DNA from: Andalucia godoyi
Lineage: Eukaryota > Discoba > Jakobea > Jakobida > Andaluciidae
Length of the DNA: 64,000 nucleotides
Direction: 5' to 3'
NCBI GenBank assembly: GCA_009859145.1
Contig: VRVR01000038.1
Location: forward strand, 186,001-250,000
Position 1 is the stretch's first letter, and every line of letters begins with the position of its first letter. The notes below the pieces were generated by a model. It worked only from the letters and a program-made list of their open reading frames with translations, had not been told where the DNA came from and searched no databases. The position numbers and the translations under genes are program-made. Positions 1 through 9,469 of this stretch are shown here, in pieces.

Positions 1-112
1 ATCATATACAACAACAAAAAACTGTCAAAAAGCAACCTTGACATTATAACAATTCAGTATCCTTAATTTAGCGACCTAGCGACCTCCCCTTCCTACCATG
101 ACGCCACCACGA

Positions 113-1702
113 TTACTCATATTCTAGAGAATCATCAAGAGCGACTCCCTCAAGCAGCTTCTTGTTGATCTTCTTCTCCGTTTCAGTCATGGTGAACTCC
201 TTCTTCAGCCGCTTTGCTTCTTCCAGCTGTCGTGCAAATTCATTCTTGTTCTTTTCTTGCTGCAAGCGCTTACGCTCAATGGCCTGTCGTCTGCGCTCTT
301 CCTCTTCCAGTCCAATTTTCCGGAGCTGTTGGCCAAATCGCTTTTCATCCTGTTTTTCCTGTTCCTTTTGTTGTTCACGAAGCATGACCTGGGACTGCAG
401 AGACTCTCTGATTCTATCCTTTTCCGCCTGACGACGAGCACGCCGCTCAGCTTCCAAGCGATCCTGCTTTTCGTGCATTTCACGCTGCTGACGCTCGGCT
501 CGGTCCTCATCTTCCTTTGCCTTGCTGAGCACATTGGCTTGCACCGCTGCATTGAGCTGCATGTTCCGCTGCTGACGCGCAAACGTCTTCTCGAAGGCCG
601 CAGTTCGCGCCTTTTCCTGCGCCTCCAATCGCGCTGCATATTCGCGTTGTAACCGCAATTCGTACTCGGCTTCCTGCTTTGCAACCTGCTCACGCTCCGC
701 AAGGACCTTTACATTGAACTCCATGGCCTTGATGAACTCGACTTTCTTTTCCTCCTTTTTGCGCTTATCACGTTCGGCTTCCCTCTTCAGGTCTTCCTTG
801 ATACGGGCAAGCTCGCTTTCTTCTTCTTTGCGACGTTGCTCGATTTCAGTCAGCCGCTTGTTCTGCACAAGCTCCAGCTGAACATCAAGCATCTTCTTCA
901 CCTCAAGATCCTTTTGTTTTTGGACAAGCTTCTTCCTCTCTTCCACATTCCGCCAGTCGGAAACCTGTTCCTGCTCGATCACCGCGTACATCGCTTCAAA
1001 CTTTTTCGACACATCCTCCTTGGCAACCTTTTCCTGCAACTGGCGATCCAGTGCCGATCGGATCTGAATTTTCTGTTCATGCTTTTTCTGCGCCGACTTT
1101 GCTTGCTCTTGCTTATAGTGCTCAACATCCTTCTCCAGAATGCACGCCCACGCATCCTTCTGACGACGAAGCACAGACGACGTGACAGACTCAGGCCCAT
1201 TCGAGCCCCCTGTCCCATATCCGCGCAGCGCAGCGTCTGCTTCGACATAATCCGCCATCGTTCGCGAGACCATGCTGCTGCCGCCGTGGTTATTACTACT
1301 TTGATGATGGTTGTTGCCATTGGCATTGGCATTAGCATTGCCGTTGCCGTTGCCGTTGGATTTGTTCTCAGAATTGCTGATCTTGGGCAGCGATGGCGAT
1401 GCCGAGTTTCTAGCAGTAGAGCTCTTTGGCTTCCGTGAAGATGCCTCGACTGGGTGATCCGGAGCATTGAGCTGGCTCATAATGGCGTTCAAATCCTTTT
1501 CAGTCGGAGCAGACGTCTTCGAAAAGACCAAGTCTTCGACAAGATGCTGTGCAAAAGCAACCTCGTTTCCCGAAAGCTGGGTGTTATGGCGATGAAGATA
1601 CTTTTCCTGGATTCGCAAAAGCAACAAATCACGAAGCTTCGATCGGCGATCAATTGCAGACCGATCCGCATTCGACAAGCCCGAAGCTGAGCGCTTAATC
1701 AT
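113..1702 (-). CDS. coiled-coil protein, function unknown
   Basis: Single open frame of 529 residues, starting MIKRSASGLSNAD and ending in TAA at 113-115. Residues about 20-85 form a compact, probably helical segment that reads RSKLRDLLLLRIQEKYL at its start. Residues about 90-145 are a Ser/Asn/Gly-rich linker with alternating NG and NA repeats. From about residue 180 to the end the protein is almost continuous charged heptad-like sequence (E, K, R, Q), typical of a long coiled coil. The pattern resembles trichohyalin/plectin-homology or cilium-associated coiled-coil proteins, but low complexity makes homology hard to judge, so no function is assigned. The 5' side abuts an 850-bp spacer shared with nothing else recognisable. 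Confidence 0.8.
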   Translation of the reverse strand: MIKRSASGLSNADRSAIDRRSKLRDLLLLRIQEKYLHRHNTQLSGNEVAFAQHLVEDLVFSKTSAPTEKDLNAIMSQLNAPDHPVEASSRKPKSSTARNSASPSLPKISNSENKSNGNGNGNANANANGNNHHQSSNNHGGSSMVSRTMADYVEADAALRGYGTGGSNGPESVTSSVLRRQKDAWACILEKDVEHYKQEQAKSAQKKHEQKIQIRSALDRQLQEKVAKEDVSKKFEAMYAVIEQEQVSDWRNVEERKKLVQKQKDLEVKKMLDVQLELVQNKRLTEIEQRRKEEESELARIKEDLKREAERDKRKKEEKKVEFIKAMEFNVKVLAEREQVAKQEAEYELRLQREYAARLEAQEKARTAAFEKTFARQQRNMQLNAAVQANVLSKAKEDEDRAERQQREMHEKQDRLEAERRARRQAEKDRIRESLQSQVMLREQQKEQEKQDEKRFGQQLRKIGLEEEERRRQAIERKRLQQEKNKNEFARQLEEAKRLKKEFTMTETEKKINKKLLEGVALDDSLEYE

Positions 1703-2557
1703 TTCTCAAACCAGATGAAAAAAAGGTACCAAAAACAAAAATAAAAACAAGGACGCACACAGCAAAGAGCAGATTCAACAAACTACAAACTACTCGACAG
1801 TAACAATAACGATAACTGAAACATACAAAAGAAAGAGGATAAATACAAGAAATAAAAGAACGTGATTTGGCGGAGGTTTTCATAGCAACGGTTTTGTTGC
1901 GAACGGTTTTTGAGCCTTTCGATAACCATTGGGGGAAATGCTGTAGTGCGTACGATAAGATTTCCTTGTATGAAGTGTCCGCACGAGCGCATCTGTTTCT
2001 GTTTATCCTTTTTAGTTCTGGGGAGTTGGCACCCATGCTTGTCCGCACAACCAAGTACTGTCATGAGTGCGTTGTGCGGACGAGTGCTCAGCATCATGCA
2101 CGGAAAGGCCGAGCTTGAGAAGGTGTGATGCCGTTGACTGCATTTCTTGCACGCTGCACTGGGAAAACCTGAGGGCAGAAACGTCGTGCGCAATATTCGA
2201 CAATACTGGGTTGGACCTCGGCCTGCACACGTGTGCCGCGACGGCGGAAGACAACCACGCGACAATGGCGTTCAGCGGCAAAGCGGCAAAGCGGCAGCGT
2301 CGCAGGGTGAATAATGTTTACTTTTGGTTGACCTTCATTCAACAAGGTGTGTGTGAGTGTGTGTGTGCGTCGATGGTTGCCAAATCGGCCATACTTCCTG
2401 CCGAGATCACAAACGGTATCAAACAACCACGAGAGGTTATGGGTTAGAGAGTAGTAGACAACTATGCTGTAGGTTTTCTTTTGGGAGTCGAGCTTTTTGC
2501 AGGAGAGCGGTGAAGCGTGTCGTCGTCAGGTGAAAGCAAACTGCGTGCACCGCAGAG
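1703..2557. other. intergenic spacer, no gene seen
   Basis: An A-rich tract directly upstream of the coiled-coil gene (1720-1860) is followed by mixed sequence. Several short overlapping frames exist on both strands, but none has codon use or motifs like the neighbours. A short GCGGCAAA triplication (about 2275-2298) and a GT-rich patch (2346-2370) are the only structure noticed. It lies 3' of the cyclase gene and 5' of the coiled-coil gene. Confidence 0.6.
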
Positions 2558-4639
2558 TCAGCCCGAGAGTGTAGAGATTGTTTGATAGTGCATGACTGAA
2601 CTTCGTCGGCCGGTTTTGCAGCGAGCTACAATCGAATAGTGAGGCTTCCACTCAAAGGCATGAATTCTGCCTCCGGATGTCGAGGATAGACAGATGTCTC
2701 GGCGAAAGGTAAGATGCAGCGGATTGAGCAAAAGACGCCGAGTGCTGGGGGCGGAATTCGTATCGGGTTGTGCGTGACGCATCGTGGCTTTCTGGCTGCT
2801 CTTTTTTAGGAGATCGTTCGTGCGCTTGTCCATAAGAACCGTCTGCGCGGATGCTCGAGCTTCTAAAAGAGAAGCGAGCTTCACACAGCCGCCAATAACG
2901 TCCCAGGATCGCTTCTTCTTTCCAAACATGGTGCCGATTGCCGAGCCCGTAGCAATTCCAACACGCACCTTGACCCCCGTTCGGTCTTCCTCGCGAAGGA
3001 AGAAACCAATGATTTCAACAGCCAGATTTGCGACTCGGACGGCGTGATCGTCTGTGCTGTTCGAGAAAGCAAACAGGCAGTCTCCAACGGTTTTTATCTT
3101 TTCCACTCCGTGCTTTTCACAAAGCATGTCCAGCTTGCAGAAGATCCGGTGCACAAACGAAATGACTTCAAATGACGACATTTTCGAAGTGAAGGAAGTA
3201 TATCCGCAAATGTCTGCAAAGATCACTGTGCAATTGTTGAACCTCTGATGAATGGCACAGTCGGAGTCCAGCTTCTGCAAGACGTTCGACGACAGCATGG
3301 AAGGCAGCATTTGGTCGACAAGTATTCGCGCTTCCAACCGCTCAAATTCCAAAAGAAGGCTTGTGTGCTCGATCTCTGCGCGTCTGGCAAGCATGTCGTT
3401 GCTTTGCACCGCATGTACACCAAGTGTGATAAGAAGAGCAGAAATGACGACAAAGGAGAAAATCGTTTCTCTTGAAAGAGAGCTCTCGAACACAGTGCCC
3501 CAGAGCGAAGATCTTCCGAGGGTAATAAACTCGCCATCGGTGTCCTGGTGATTGCGCGTGGCCTCTTTTGCACCGCAGCTCATGTCGAGGATGGAGTGCT
3601 GAAACAAAGACTGAATCCATATCGACACCGATGCACTTACCAGCGAAAGAACAGCGGTGTTCACCGTGCTGCCCGCATGCGAGGAAACCACTGGAATGAG
3701 TGTCGAGTTCCATGCTGCAAGGAACACGGCAACCACCCATCCAGACACGGACTGAAGCCCTTCTGTACCGATGCTCCATATAAATGCCAGAATCCAGCAA
3801 GACCCAAGAAAGAAACTAAGAATGCAGAACAAAAAGTTGGAGTCATGCACAACAATCGAGAGCGCCGCTCCAGGTATTCGTTTTGCGAGCCGCGACCCGT
3901 GGTGGTAGATGTTGCTGAGGATGCGCAACGTATGACTCGACGTCGAACCCAGCTTGCAGATGCCGGGGATCCAGATTTCCAAAAGCACTGTATTCGAACT
4001 CCTTGCATCGGCATTGCCATGGGCGCAAGCTTCGTTCCCCTCGTCATCAAACCACCTTGTCTGTGGAAGCAGTCCGCACCCTCCGGAGGAAGTACTTGAG
4101 GGAACTGTTCGAAAATCGAGTATCTTGTGCATCTTCGAGCCTTGAACACCCTGCGGGGTTTGTTCGTTGGTGTCGTGCAGTAACGACAACTGTTCGAATA
4201 CCTGCTTTGCAAAAATCTTAGAGCGAATCAGAAAGGCGAAACCAATAAACGCAAACACGATGCAAAACAACCAGCAGCTGAGGATCCACCATGCCATGCC
4301 AAACAGCCTTTGCTCATCCAGAATGTGAGTGGAGGAGGCCAAGAAACACAGAAAATGCGATGCAAACAAGCAGCAGCTGCCCGTGACAATCGACGCAAGT
4401 CCGAGCGATAGCAGTACTTCTGTCGTGTCGTGTCGCTCTTCTTCTTCAGCCTTGCTCATCTCGTCGCGACTTTGCTGGCGAGTTCGTTGTTGCAGTCGTC
4501 TCAGAATCAAAGAAGACGTCCATATTCCGAAGAGCTTCACAATCATGCAGAGAGTGGGAAGACTCCACCGCCAACTCATCAGCTTAATTTCTTCTACGGA
4601 TTGCGCGAACAACAGCATTTGCAGGACTCCAAGAAACAA
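2558..4639 (-). CDS. membrane class III adenylate/guanylate cyclase homologue, probably catalytically impaired
   Basis: 693-residue protein. The N-terminal half carries several hydrophobic segments (four to six TM helices by eye). A stretch near residues 420-445 (RRAEIEHTSLLLEFERLEA) looks like a signalling helix, and a class III nucleotide cyclase domain covers about 465-625. Both metal-binding aspartates are present: ADICGYTSF (about D475) and KIKTVGDCLF (about D519). A Lys before the second and the Asp of SWDVIGG would favour ATP over GTP. The motif that normally reads VNxASR reads VKLASLLE here (codons about 585-592), so the transition-state Asn and Arg are both missing. I read this directly on the reverse complement at 2860-2910. 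The protein may be a regulatory or non-catalytic homologue, or may work as a heterodimer with an intact partner. Two cyclic-nucleotide-gated channels occur later in the window. Confidence 0.85.
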   Translation of the reverse strand: MFLGVLQMLLFAQSVEEIKLMSWRWSLPTLCMIVKLFGIWTSSLILRRLQQRTRQQSRDEMSKAEEEERHDTTEVLLSLGLASIVTGSCCLFASHFLCFLASSTHILDEQRLFGMAWWILSCWLFCIVFAFIGFAFLIRSKIFAKQVFEQLSLLHDTNEQTPQGVQGSKMHKILDFRTVPSSTSSGGCGLLPQTRWFDDEGNEACAHGNADARSSNTVLLEIWIPGICKLGSTSSHTLRILSNIYHHGSRLAKRIPGAALSIVVHDSNFLFCILSFFLGSCWILAFIWSIGTEGLQSVSGWVVAVFLAAWNSTLIPVVSSHAGSTVNTAVLSLVSASVSIWIQSLFQHSILDMSCGAKEATRNHQDTDGEFITLGRSSLWGTVFESSLSRETIFSFVVISALLITLGVHAVQSNDMLARRAEIEHTSLLLEFERLEARILVDQMLPSMLSSNVLQKLDSDCAIHQRFNNCTVIFADICGYTSFTSKMSSFEVISFVHRIFCKLDMLCEKHGVEKIKTVGDCLFAFSNSTDDHAVRVANLAVEIIGFFLREEDRTGVKVRVGIATGSAIGTMFGKKKRSWDVIGGCVKLASLLEARASAQTVLMDKRTNDLLKKSSQKATMRHAQPDTNSAPSTRRLLLNPLHLTFRRDICLSSTSGGRIHAFEWKPHYSIVARCKTGRRSSVMHYQTISTLSG

Positions 4640-4986
4640 TCAGTCAAACAAACAATCAAACAAACAACACAAAATAATAAAACAGTTGAATAATGCACGA
4701 GTGGCCTGTTCGTGTAGACGGTGTGTATGAGACGCGTATGCCGTGTGGTTTAATGGATTCCACAGTTTGGGCTCAGTGAGAAGAACAGATCCAGGAGAAT
4801 GTTATTTTGTACGAACTGGGGAAAGCTGTGGGCGTTGTTTCTTTTCTATTCTGTTCTGATCTTTGATTTTTGGTTGTTGAATGGAACGTTACAAAAAAAA
4901 AAGGATTCCCTAAATAAAGCGAAGCCTGTTAGGAAAGGTGTCTCAGGAAACCCCGCAAAAAGCACGGTCCCCAGGTAGTTGTTGAA
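4640..4986. other. intergenic spacer upstream of the cyclase gene
   Basis: A/T-rich. It contains a tandem CAAACAAT-type stretch at about 4638-4680. No convincing coding frame. Confidence 0.5.
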
Positions 4987-5184
4987 TCAGAACAACCGAG
5001 CCCGGCTGCGATCTCGCTCCTGCAGCAGGAAGTTGAATTGTATCAGCAAGAACTTGATGTACAGAATGGTCCTGCTTGCAGATTCACCGTCCTCCAGTGA
5101 AATAAACGCACTAAGACGTCCTGCTCGTTCTGCTGCTTCAACTTGTACGATTCGCTTTTCCATAGAAGCCTCTCCCGTATCCAT
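4987..5184 (-). CDS. possible small protein of 65 residues, unknown
   Basis: Short frame beginning MDTGEASMEKRIVQVEAAE and ending SRARLF. Composition is protein-like, with an acidic/basic amphipathic N-terminal half and a hydrophobic stretch (TILYIKFLLIQFNFLL). It is preceded by an A-rich leader as at many starts here, and sits isolated between two minus-strand genes. No family recognised. It could also be a spurious frame. Confidence 0.4.
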   Translation of the reverse strand: MDTGEASMEKRIVQVEAAERAGRLSAFISLEDGESASRTILYIKFLLIQFNFLLQERDRSRARLF

Positions 5185-5396
5185 CGTTTTTATTCATAAT
5201 CCCAAAAAAAGAAAAAAATAAGGATACAATTTTCCTCTGAAATTATGGTCAACACTGCACGAATTCGGAAAAAAAGGAAATTCGTGGTTATGCAGATGAA
5301 TTGGAAACATACTTTTTTAAGAGCATAAACGATCCAAGCTTTTGCATTACTTTTCCTTTTTAACCCCCCTCAGTGACTCAGTCCTCCCCAACCCGT

Positions 5397-8300
5397 TCAG
5401 ACCCCGGCGTCTGGACGGAGCGTACTTCGGTACGATTCTGATTTCCACGGCCTGTGTGTTGATCCTCGCAAAGGAGCGGGAAATCCGCCGGAGCTGCCAT
5501 TGTCGAATCCCACGGAAGAGTCTTGGAAAGTCAGAACGGACCGCATTCGGTTACGAATGGCAGCGAGTTGTTGTCGAGCTGGAGGGGGAAGAATCTCGGC
5601 AGCAAGCCGCTCCAGATTGTCCAGCTCATTATTGTCCTCGATTTGCAGTTCTTCAGTGCCGGCGATGTCGGATGGCTCGACATGAACGGCTTCCTGCAGC
5701 CACCATCTGCGCTTTGCAGCCTTGTATATCTCCGTTGCTGCAAAGTACGCGGCGACAGCCCCCGCTACAAGGCCCCATTCCCATGATATCCTGTGAATCT
5801 GGAACGCACTCTGGGCCACATCGGGAATGTAGATGACAGGGAGAATAGCCACGAGTCCAAAGAGTACACTGGCGCAGAGAAACCGATTGTCCACGAAGCT
5901 CTGGCACAAGACAGATCGACGACCAGTGCGTACAACATACGTCTGCAGCATCAGAAGAATGTGGACTGTGGCAAAAGCAGTGCACCGCGCTCGCGCCACA
6001 TCCATGCAGGAGTCGCGGAAACGATTGCAACCAGAGCCAAGGTTCCCATCTCCAACTCCGAAGAGCACAATCACAAAATTCACCAAGCACAGTGATCCCA
6101 TTAGCATTCCAGTCACACATATGTCGGCAATCAGTTCCGGAGTGAAAACACCTTTTGTTTCTGGAGGGCGATGCATGACATTCGCGTCCGCCTTATCAAA
6201 TGCCAAACCCATCGTTGCAATTCCAGAAAGAAAATTCACAAATAGGACAGACAGAGGAGACAAGATGAACACAGACTTCTGATCATTGTCCACGAATGCG
6301 AGACCAATCATGAGAGCGAGAACCTGCGCAAAGTTCGCACTCAGGAGATGGAACATAAAATTCCGCAGACTCGCAAAGATTCTTCGACCTTCTGCAATGG
6401 CCTTGACGATCACGGCGAACGAATCGTTTGTCAAAACAATGTCTGCAGCGCTTTTTGTCACATCGCTGCCAGAGCCCATCGCCACACCGACGTTCGCAAC
6501 TCGCAAGGCCGGGGCGTCATTCACTCCGTCACCTGTCATCAGGACAACGGCTTTCCTTCGCTGCAAGGCCTTGACCATCTTCACTTTTGTATCGGGGGAG
6601 CAGCGCGCAATGCACACCGGTAGCTCGAGTAAAGCATCCGTCGTCTCCTGCGTCATGGAGTCAAAATCCATTCCGACTGTGGCATACGAATGCTCTGCGG
6701 AAAGAATGCCAATTGTCGACGCAACCGCCATTGCCGTCCCGGTCACATCTCCCGTCAGCATCCTCACATTGATCCCTGCCTTCTTACACAGAACAACCGC
6801 CGGTGCACTTTCCTGCCGAGGAGGATCCAGGATCCCAACAAAGCCCAAGAATGTCAACTCTGCTTCGACATCATCCCTTGCATAGTCATGGATATCCGAG
6901 CACCGGATGTCCAAGTCTTCCCTTGAAGCAACTGCTAGCACTCGTAGTCCTTTCGATGTCAGTGCATGAATACTCGCAAGGATGCTTGCTTTCACCTCTT
7001 CCGTTAGGAGCGATTTCTCCCGGCGATACTCAGCAGTATCTTGTGCGGCGTTATCCGAATTCTCCTGAATGACAGCTGTGCACTTCGCGAGGATCCTTTC
7101 CGGTGCACCTTTGACAAAGACGTACCTCTTGCGGTCCGGACTTTCGTACCCAACACTCATTATTTTCGCTGAGGAATCAAAAGGCCATTCACCAAGGCGC
7201 CTCCATCCTTCCTGTTCGAGGCGCCGGCGAGACATTCGACCTTTGCAGCAAAGCACCTGTAGCGCCACCTCTGTAGGACTGCCAGTAGCATCAAGATCCC
7301 CAGCATCATTGATAATGACCACTGATGCATTCGAGCAGAGGGATGCAGCAAGGAAGAAGAGAGTTAGAGCCGGATGTCTCGTTCGCTCGTGAATGATGTC
7401 AACTCCTTCTTCCTCATCTTCAGTGGAAGATACGCTGCACGGACTCGGAGCATCCACATCAATGAAGTTCGCATTTCGATTCAGTGGCGTTCCCCCCACC
7501 CGAAAGTTCCAGAGGGCCGGCGACGCACCGACAACCATTCGGACACCAACCATCTTTCCTTCCGTCAGCGTACCCGTCTTGTCACTACAAATGTCGGTCA
7601 GAGAGCTGAGTATTTCCAGGGATGCCAGTTTGCGGACAATGGCTTTGTTCTTTGCCATCCGTCGAACGCCAACTGTCATACTCACCGTTATCGTCACCAG
7701 CAGAGATTCTGGAAGAATCGCAATTCCAACAGCACTTGCATACAAGGTCGTATCTCGATCGATGGATCGGTTAACGGCAAACACGATACTCGCCAGGATG
7801 ATGGCGCCGACCAACAGTACGTACAACAACTTATTCATCCGGCGCTGCAACGGTGATGCTGTTTCATCCTGCTCGGCAAGACTAGCTGCCACTCGACCAA
7901 TCTGTGTGTGCATTCCTACTGCGTAAACAATACCTCGCGCGTTTCCGTTCAGCACCGCTGTCTGTCGAAACGCCAGGTTTCTCCGATCTCCGATGGGTAC
8001 CGTGGCCTCCGGAATAACGTCGACGCCTTTGCGCACGGGGATCGACTCTCCAGTAAGCAGCGCTTCTTCGATTTCCAAATGAACCGATTCAAAAAGCCTC
8101 ATGTCTGCTGGAACTTGCATTCCGTGTTCGAGGATGCAGACGTCTCCTACGACAACCTCGTCGATAGGGATATCAATGAGCTGACCGTTTCGAAGTACTC
8201 GAGCGTTTCCCGCTGTTATCCTCTGAAGGGCTGCAAGAGCTTTTCCAGAACCGTACTCTTGGTGGAACCCAACCATTCCGTTCACAAACACAAAAGCCAG

Positions 8301-8612
8301 CACTACGCCAAGCTCGATCCAGTCTTGATTCACAGCGGAAATAACCGCAACGATTCCAAGAATGACAGACATTGGATTCACAAAATTCGCGAACAGCAGT
8401 TTCCCTATTCGTACCGAGTCCTCCATGTCCAATGAATTCGATCCAAACCGCTGTCTTCTTCCCTCAAGCAATTCGTCGTCCATATCAAGACCTTTCCACA
8501 GCACGTCCTCGGAAACACCTACCAAGCTCGCAAGTTGGACCGGGGTCAACGTGTGGACATGCACATCATCCAACGCAGAAGAGCCTCTGCGTGCTGCCTC
8601 TTGCTTCGCCAT
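5397..8612 (-). CDS. ENA-type (P-type IID) Na+/K+-exporting ATPase
   Basis: 1071-residue P-type ATPase that would use ATP to export Na+ and/or K+ across the plasma or endomembrane. Visible landmarks: the N-terminal cation-ATPase domain (about 20-75); actuator loop LLTGES (187-190); M4 ILPESLL (299-305) where Ca2+/Na,K pumps have PEGL; the phosphorylation site CSDKTGTLTEG (D344); the nucleotide-binding domain with FDSSAK and KGAPER (501-506); MLTGDVTGTA (618-627); and hinge TGDGVNDAP (693-701). The pairing of GSPTEVALQV with a nearby EWPFDSSAKIMSV and the MLTGDxxGTA form are typical of fungal/protist ENA sodium pumps rather than SERCA or SPCA. About 10 TM helices are expected. The C-terminal tail (about 985-1071) is hydrophilic with a QQLAAIRNRMRSVL segment, perhaps regulatory. 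Stop at 5397-5399. Confidence 0.9.
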   Translation of the reverse strand: MAKQEAARRGSSALDDVHVHTLTPVQLASLVGVSEDVLWKGLDMDDELLEGRRQRFGSNSLDMEDSVRIGKLLFANFVNPMSVILGIVAVISAVNQDWIELGVVLAFVFVNGMVGFHQEYGSGKALAALQRITAGNARVLRNGQLIDIPIDEVVVGDVCILEHGMQVPADMRLFESVHLEIEEALLTGESIPVRKGVDVIPEATVPIGDRRNLAFRQTAVLNGNARGIVYAVGMHTQIGRVAASLAEQDETASPLQRRMNKLLYVLLVGAIILASIVFAVNRSIDRDTTLYASAVGIAILPESLLVTITVSMTVGVRRMAKNKAIVRKLASLEILSSLTDICSDKTGTLTEGKMVGVRMVVGASPALWNFRVGGTPLNRNANFIDVDAPSPCSVSSTEDEEEGVDIIHERTRHPALTLFFLAASLCSNASVVIINDAGDLDATGSPTEVALQVLCCKGRMSRRRLEQEGWRRLGEWPFDSSAKIMSVGYESPDRKRYVFVKGAPERILAKCTAVIQENSDNAAQDTAEYRREKSLLTEEVKASILASIHALTSKGLRVLAVASREDLDIRCSDIHDYARDDVEAELTFLGFVGILDPPRQESAPAVVLCKKAGINVRMLTGDVTGTAMAVASTIGILSAEHSYATVGMDFDSMTQETTDALLELPVCIARCSPDTKVKMVKALQRRKAVVLMTGDGVNDAPALRVANVGVAMGSGSDVTKSAADIVLTNDSFAVIVKAIAEGRRIFASLRNFMFHLLSANFAQVLALMIGLAFVDNDQKSVFILSPLSVLFVNFLSGIATMGLAFDKADANVMHRPPETKGVFTPELIADICVTGMLMGSLCLVNFVIVLFGVGDGNLGSGCNRFRDSCMDVARARCTAFATVHILLMLQTYVVRTGRRSVLCQSFVDNRFLCASVLFGLVAILPVIYIPDVAQSAFQIHRISWEWGLVAGAVAAYFAATEIYKAAKRRWWLQEAVHVEPSDIAGTEELQIEDNNELDNLERLAAEILPPPARQQLAAIRNRMRSVLTFQDSSVGFDNGSSGGFPAPLRGSTHRPWKSESYRSTLRPDAGV

Positions 8613-9469
8613 CTACAGAGCACCCTTTTTAGACCAAATAATTTAAATATAAAAAAATCAGCAAAAGGCAAGACCCCCCTTTCATGAATCTCAAGCCGCT
8701 TTTATCGCCACACATATTACTTTTCTTGTATGTGTTTTGCCACAGAAAAACAAAAGAGACTCCGCAGGGAATGTAAAACGAGAAAACAAAACAAAACAAA
8801 ACAAACAGTTTTGCAGGTTTTGCTTGCACTTGACAATTCAAGTTTATCATCAACAAGCTTTTCTGCAAAAAGACATGGTGCAACTCGCAAGTCCGTCGCT
8901 CCCTTCAAGTCTGTCGAACCTCGTGTCTCCGTTCGTTTAATTGGGTTCATTTTTTCTTTTTCCGCTTGCCAAAACATGAATCATTGCTGAATCGCAACCA
9001 AACCTATTCCCCAATCGATTCAACATTCATAAAATAAACGTTGGAGGAAACAGAATGTAGTCGGCGAACGCCGCCGCGCATGCGATGTGTTTTGTCATTG
9101 TCTCTGATGAAAGGTGCTGCTTGAGGGTTCGATTATAAATATAAGAAACAAACAGAAAATAAATAGAAAGGAGTGAAAAGGTGAGGAATGAAGAAATTCT
9201 GGATTTTGACTACGGTCAGGAAATCGCGTCCCCCCCCATAGGGTTAAGTTGGTGTGAAAGCTTCCAGCAAGATGTTGTTCAATGTTGTGTCAGCCGCGCT
9301 TTCGTTGTTGTGATGAAGGTTGTGATTATTGGAATTTAACAAAAATTACGACATCTTAAATTACGGCACCACACGAAAGAAAGGTGGTAATTTAAAAAAA
9401 AATATTCAACCAAAAAAAAAACAAAAAACAATAATTATTTAGAAAAGGGGGAAACAAAAAGAAGAGATA
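8613..9469. other. intergenic region between divergent ATPase and POP genes
   Basis: This 857-bp region between divergent genes holds copy 1 of the 169-bp repeat (8991-9159). The remainder is A/T-rich, with A-runs before the POP start (9400-9465). The small open frames here have no coding character. The region should contain both promoters. Confidence 0.6.
8991..9159. repeat. 169-bp perfect dispersed repeat, copy 1
   Basis: Identical base for base with 36361-36529 (offset 27,370). The first mismatch is at 8990/36360 on the left and 9160/36530 on the right. The next roughly 40 bp on the right are still recognisably related but diverged (both contain GAATGAAGAAA), and the left flank is unrelated. 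Internal structure: an ACATTC...GAATGT pairing, a CGGCGAACGCCG hairpin, a CGCATGCG palindrome, a pol III B-box-like GGTTCGATT, and a TATA-like TTATAAATATA close to the right end. It lies about 310 bp upstream of the prolyl oligopeptidase ATG on the same strand. Nature unknown: RNA gene, promoter cassette or mobile repeat. Confidence 0.9.

Noticed and set aside
836-1438. 200-codon open frame on the plus strand inside the coiled-coil gene
   Set aside because: Leu/Arg/Ile-rich antisense shadow of a Lys/Glu coiled coil, without any domain.
8991-9159. 169-bp repeat as a spliceosomal snRNA (U1, U2, U4, U5, U6), a hammerhead ribozyme or a tRNA
   Set aside because: Chance matches only (CCTTTCAT resembles the U5 loop on the minus strand, CTGATGA resembles a hammerhead core, GGTTCGATT resembles a B box). 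No flanking stems, Sm site, full core or cloverleaf could be drawn.
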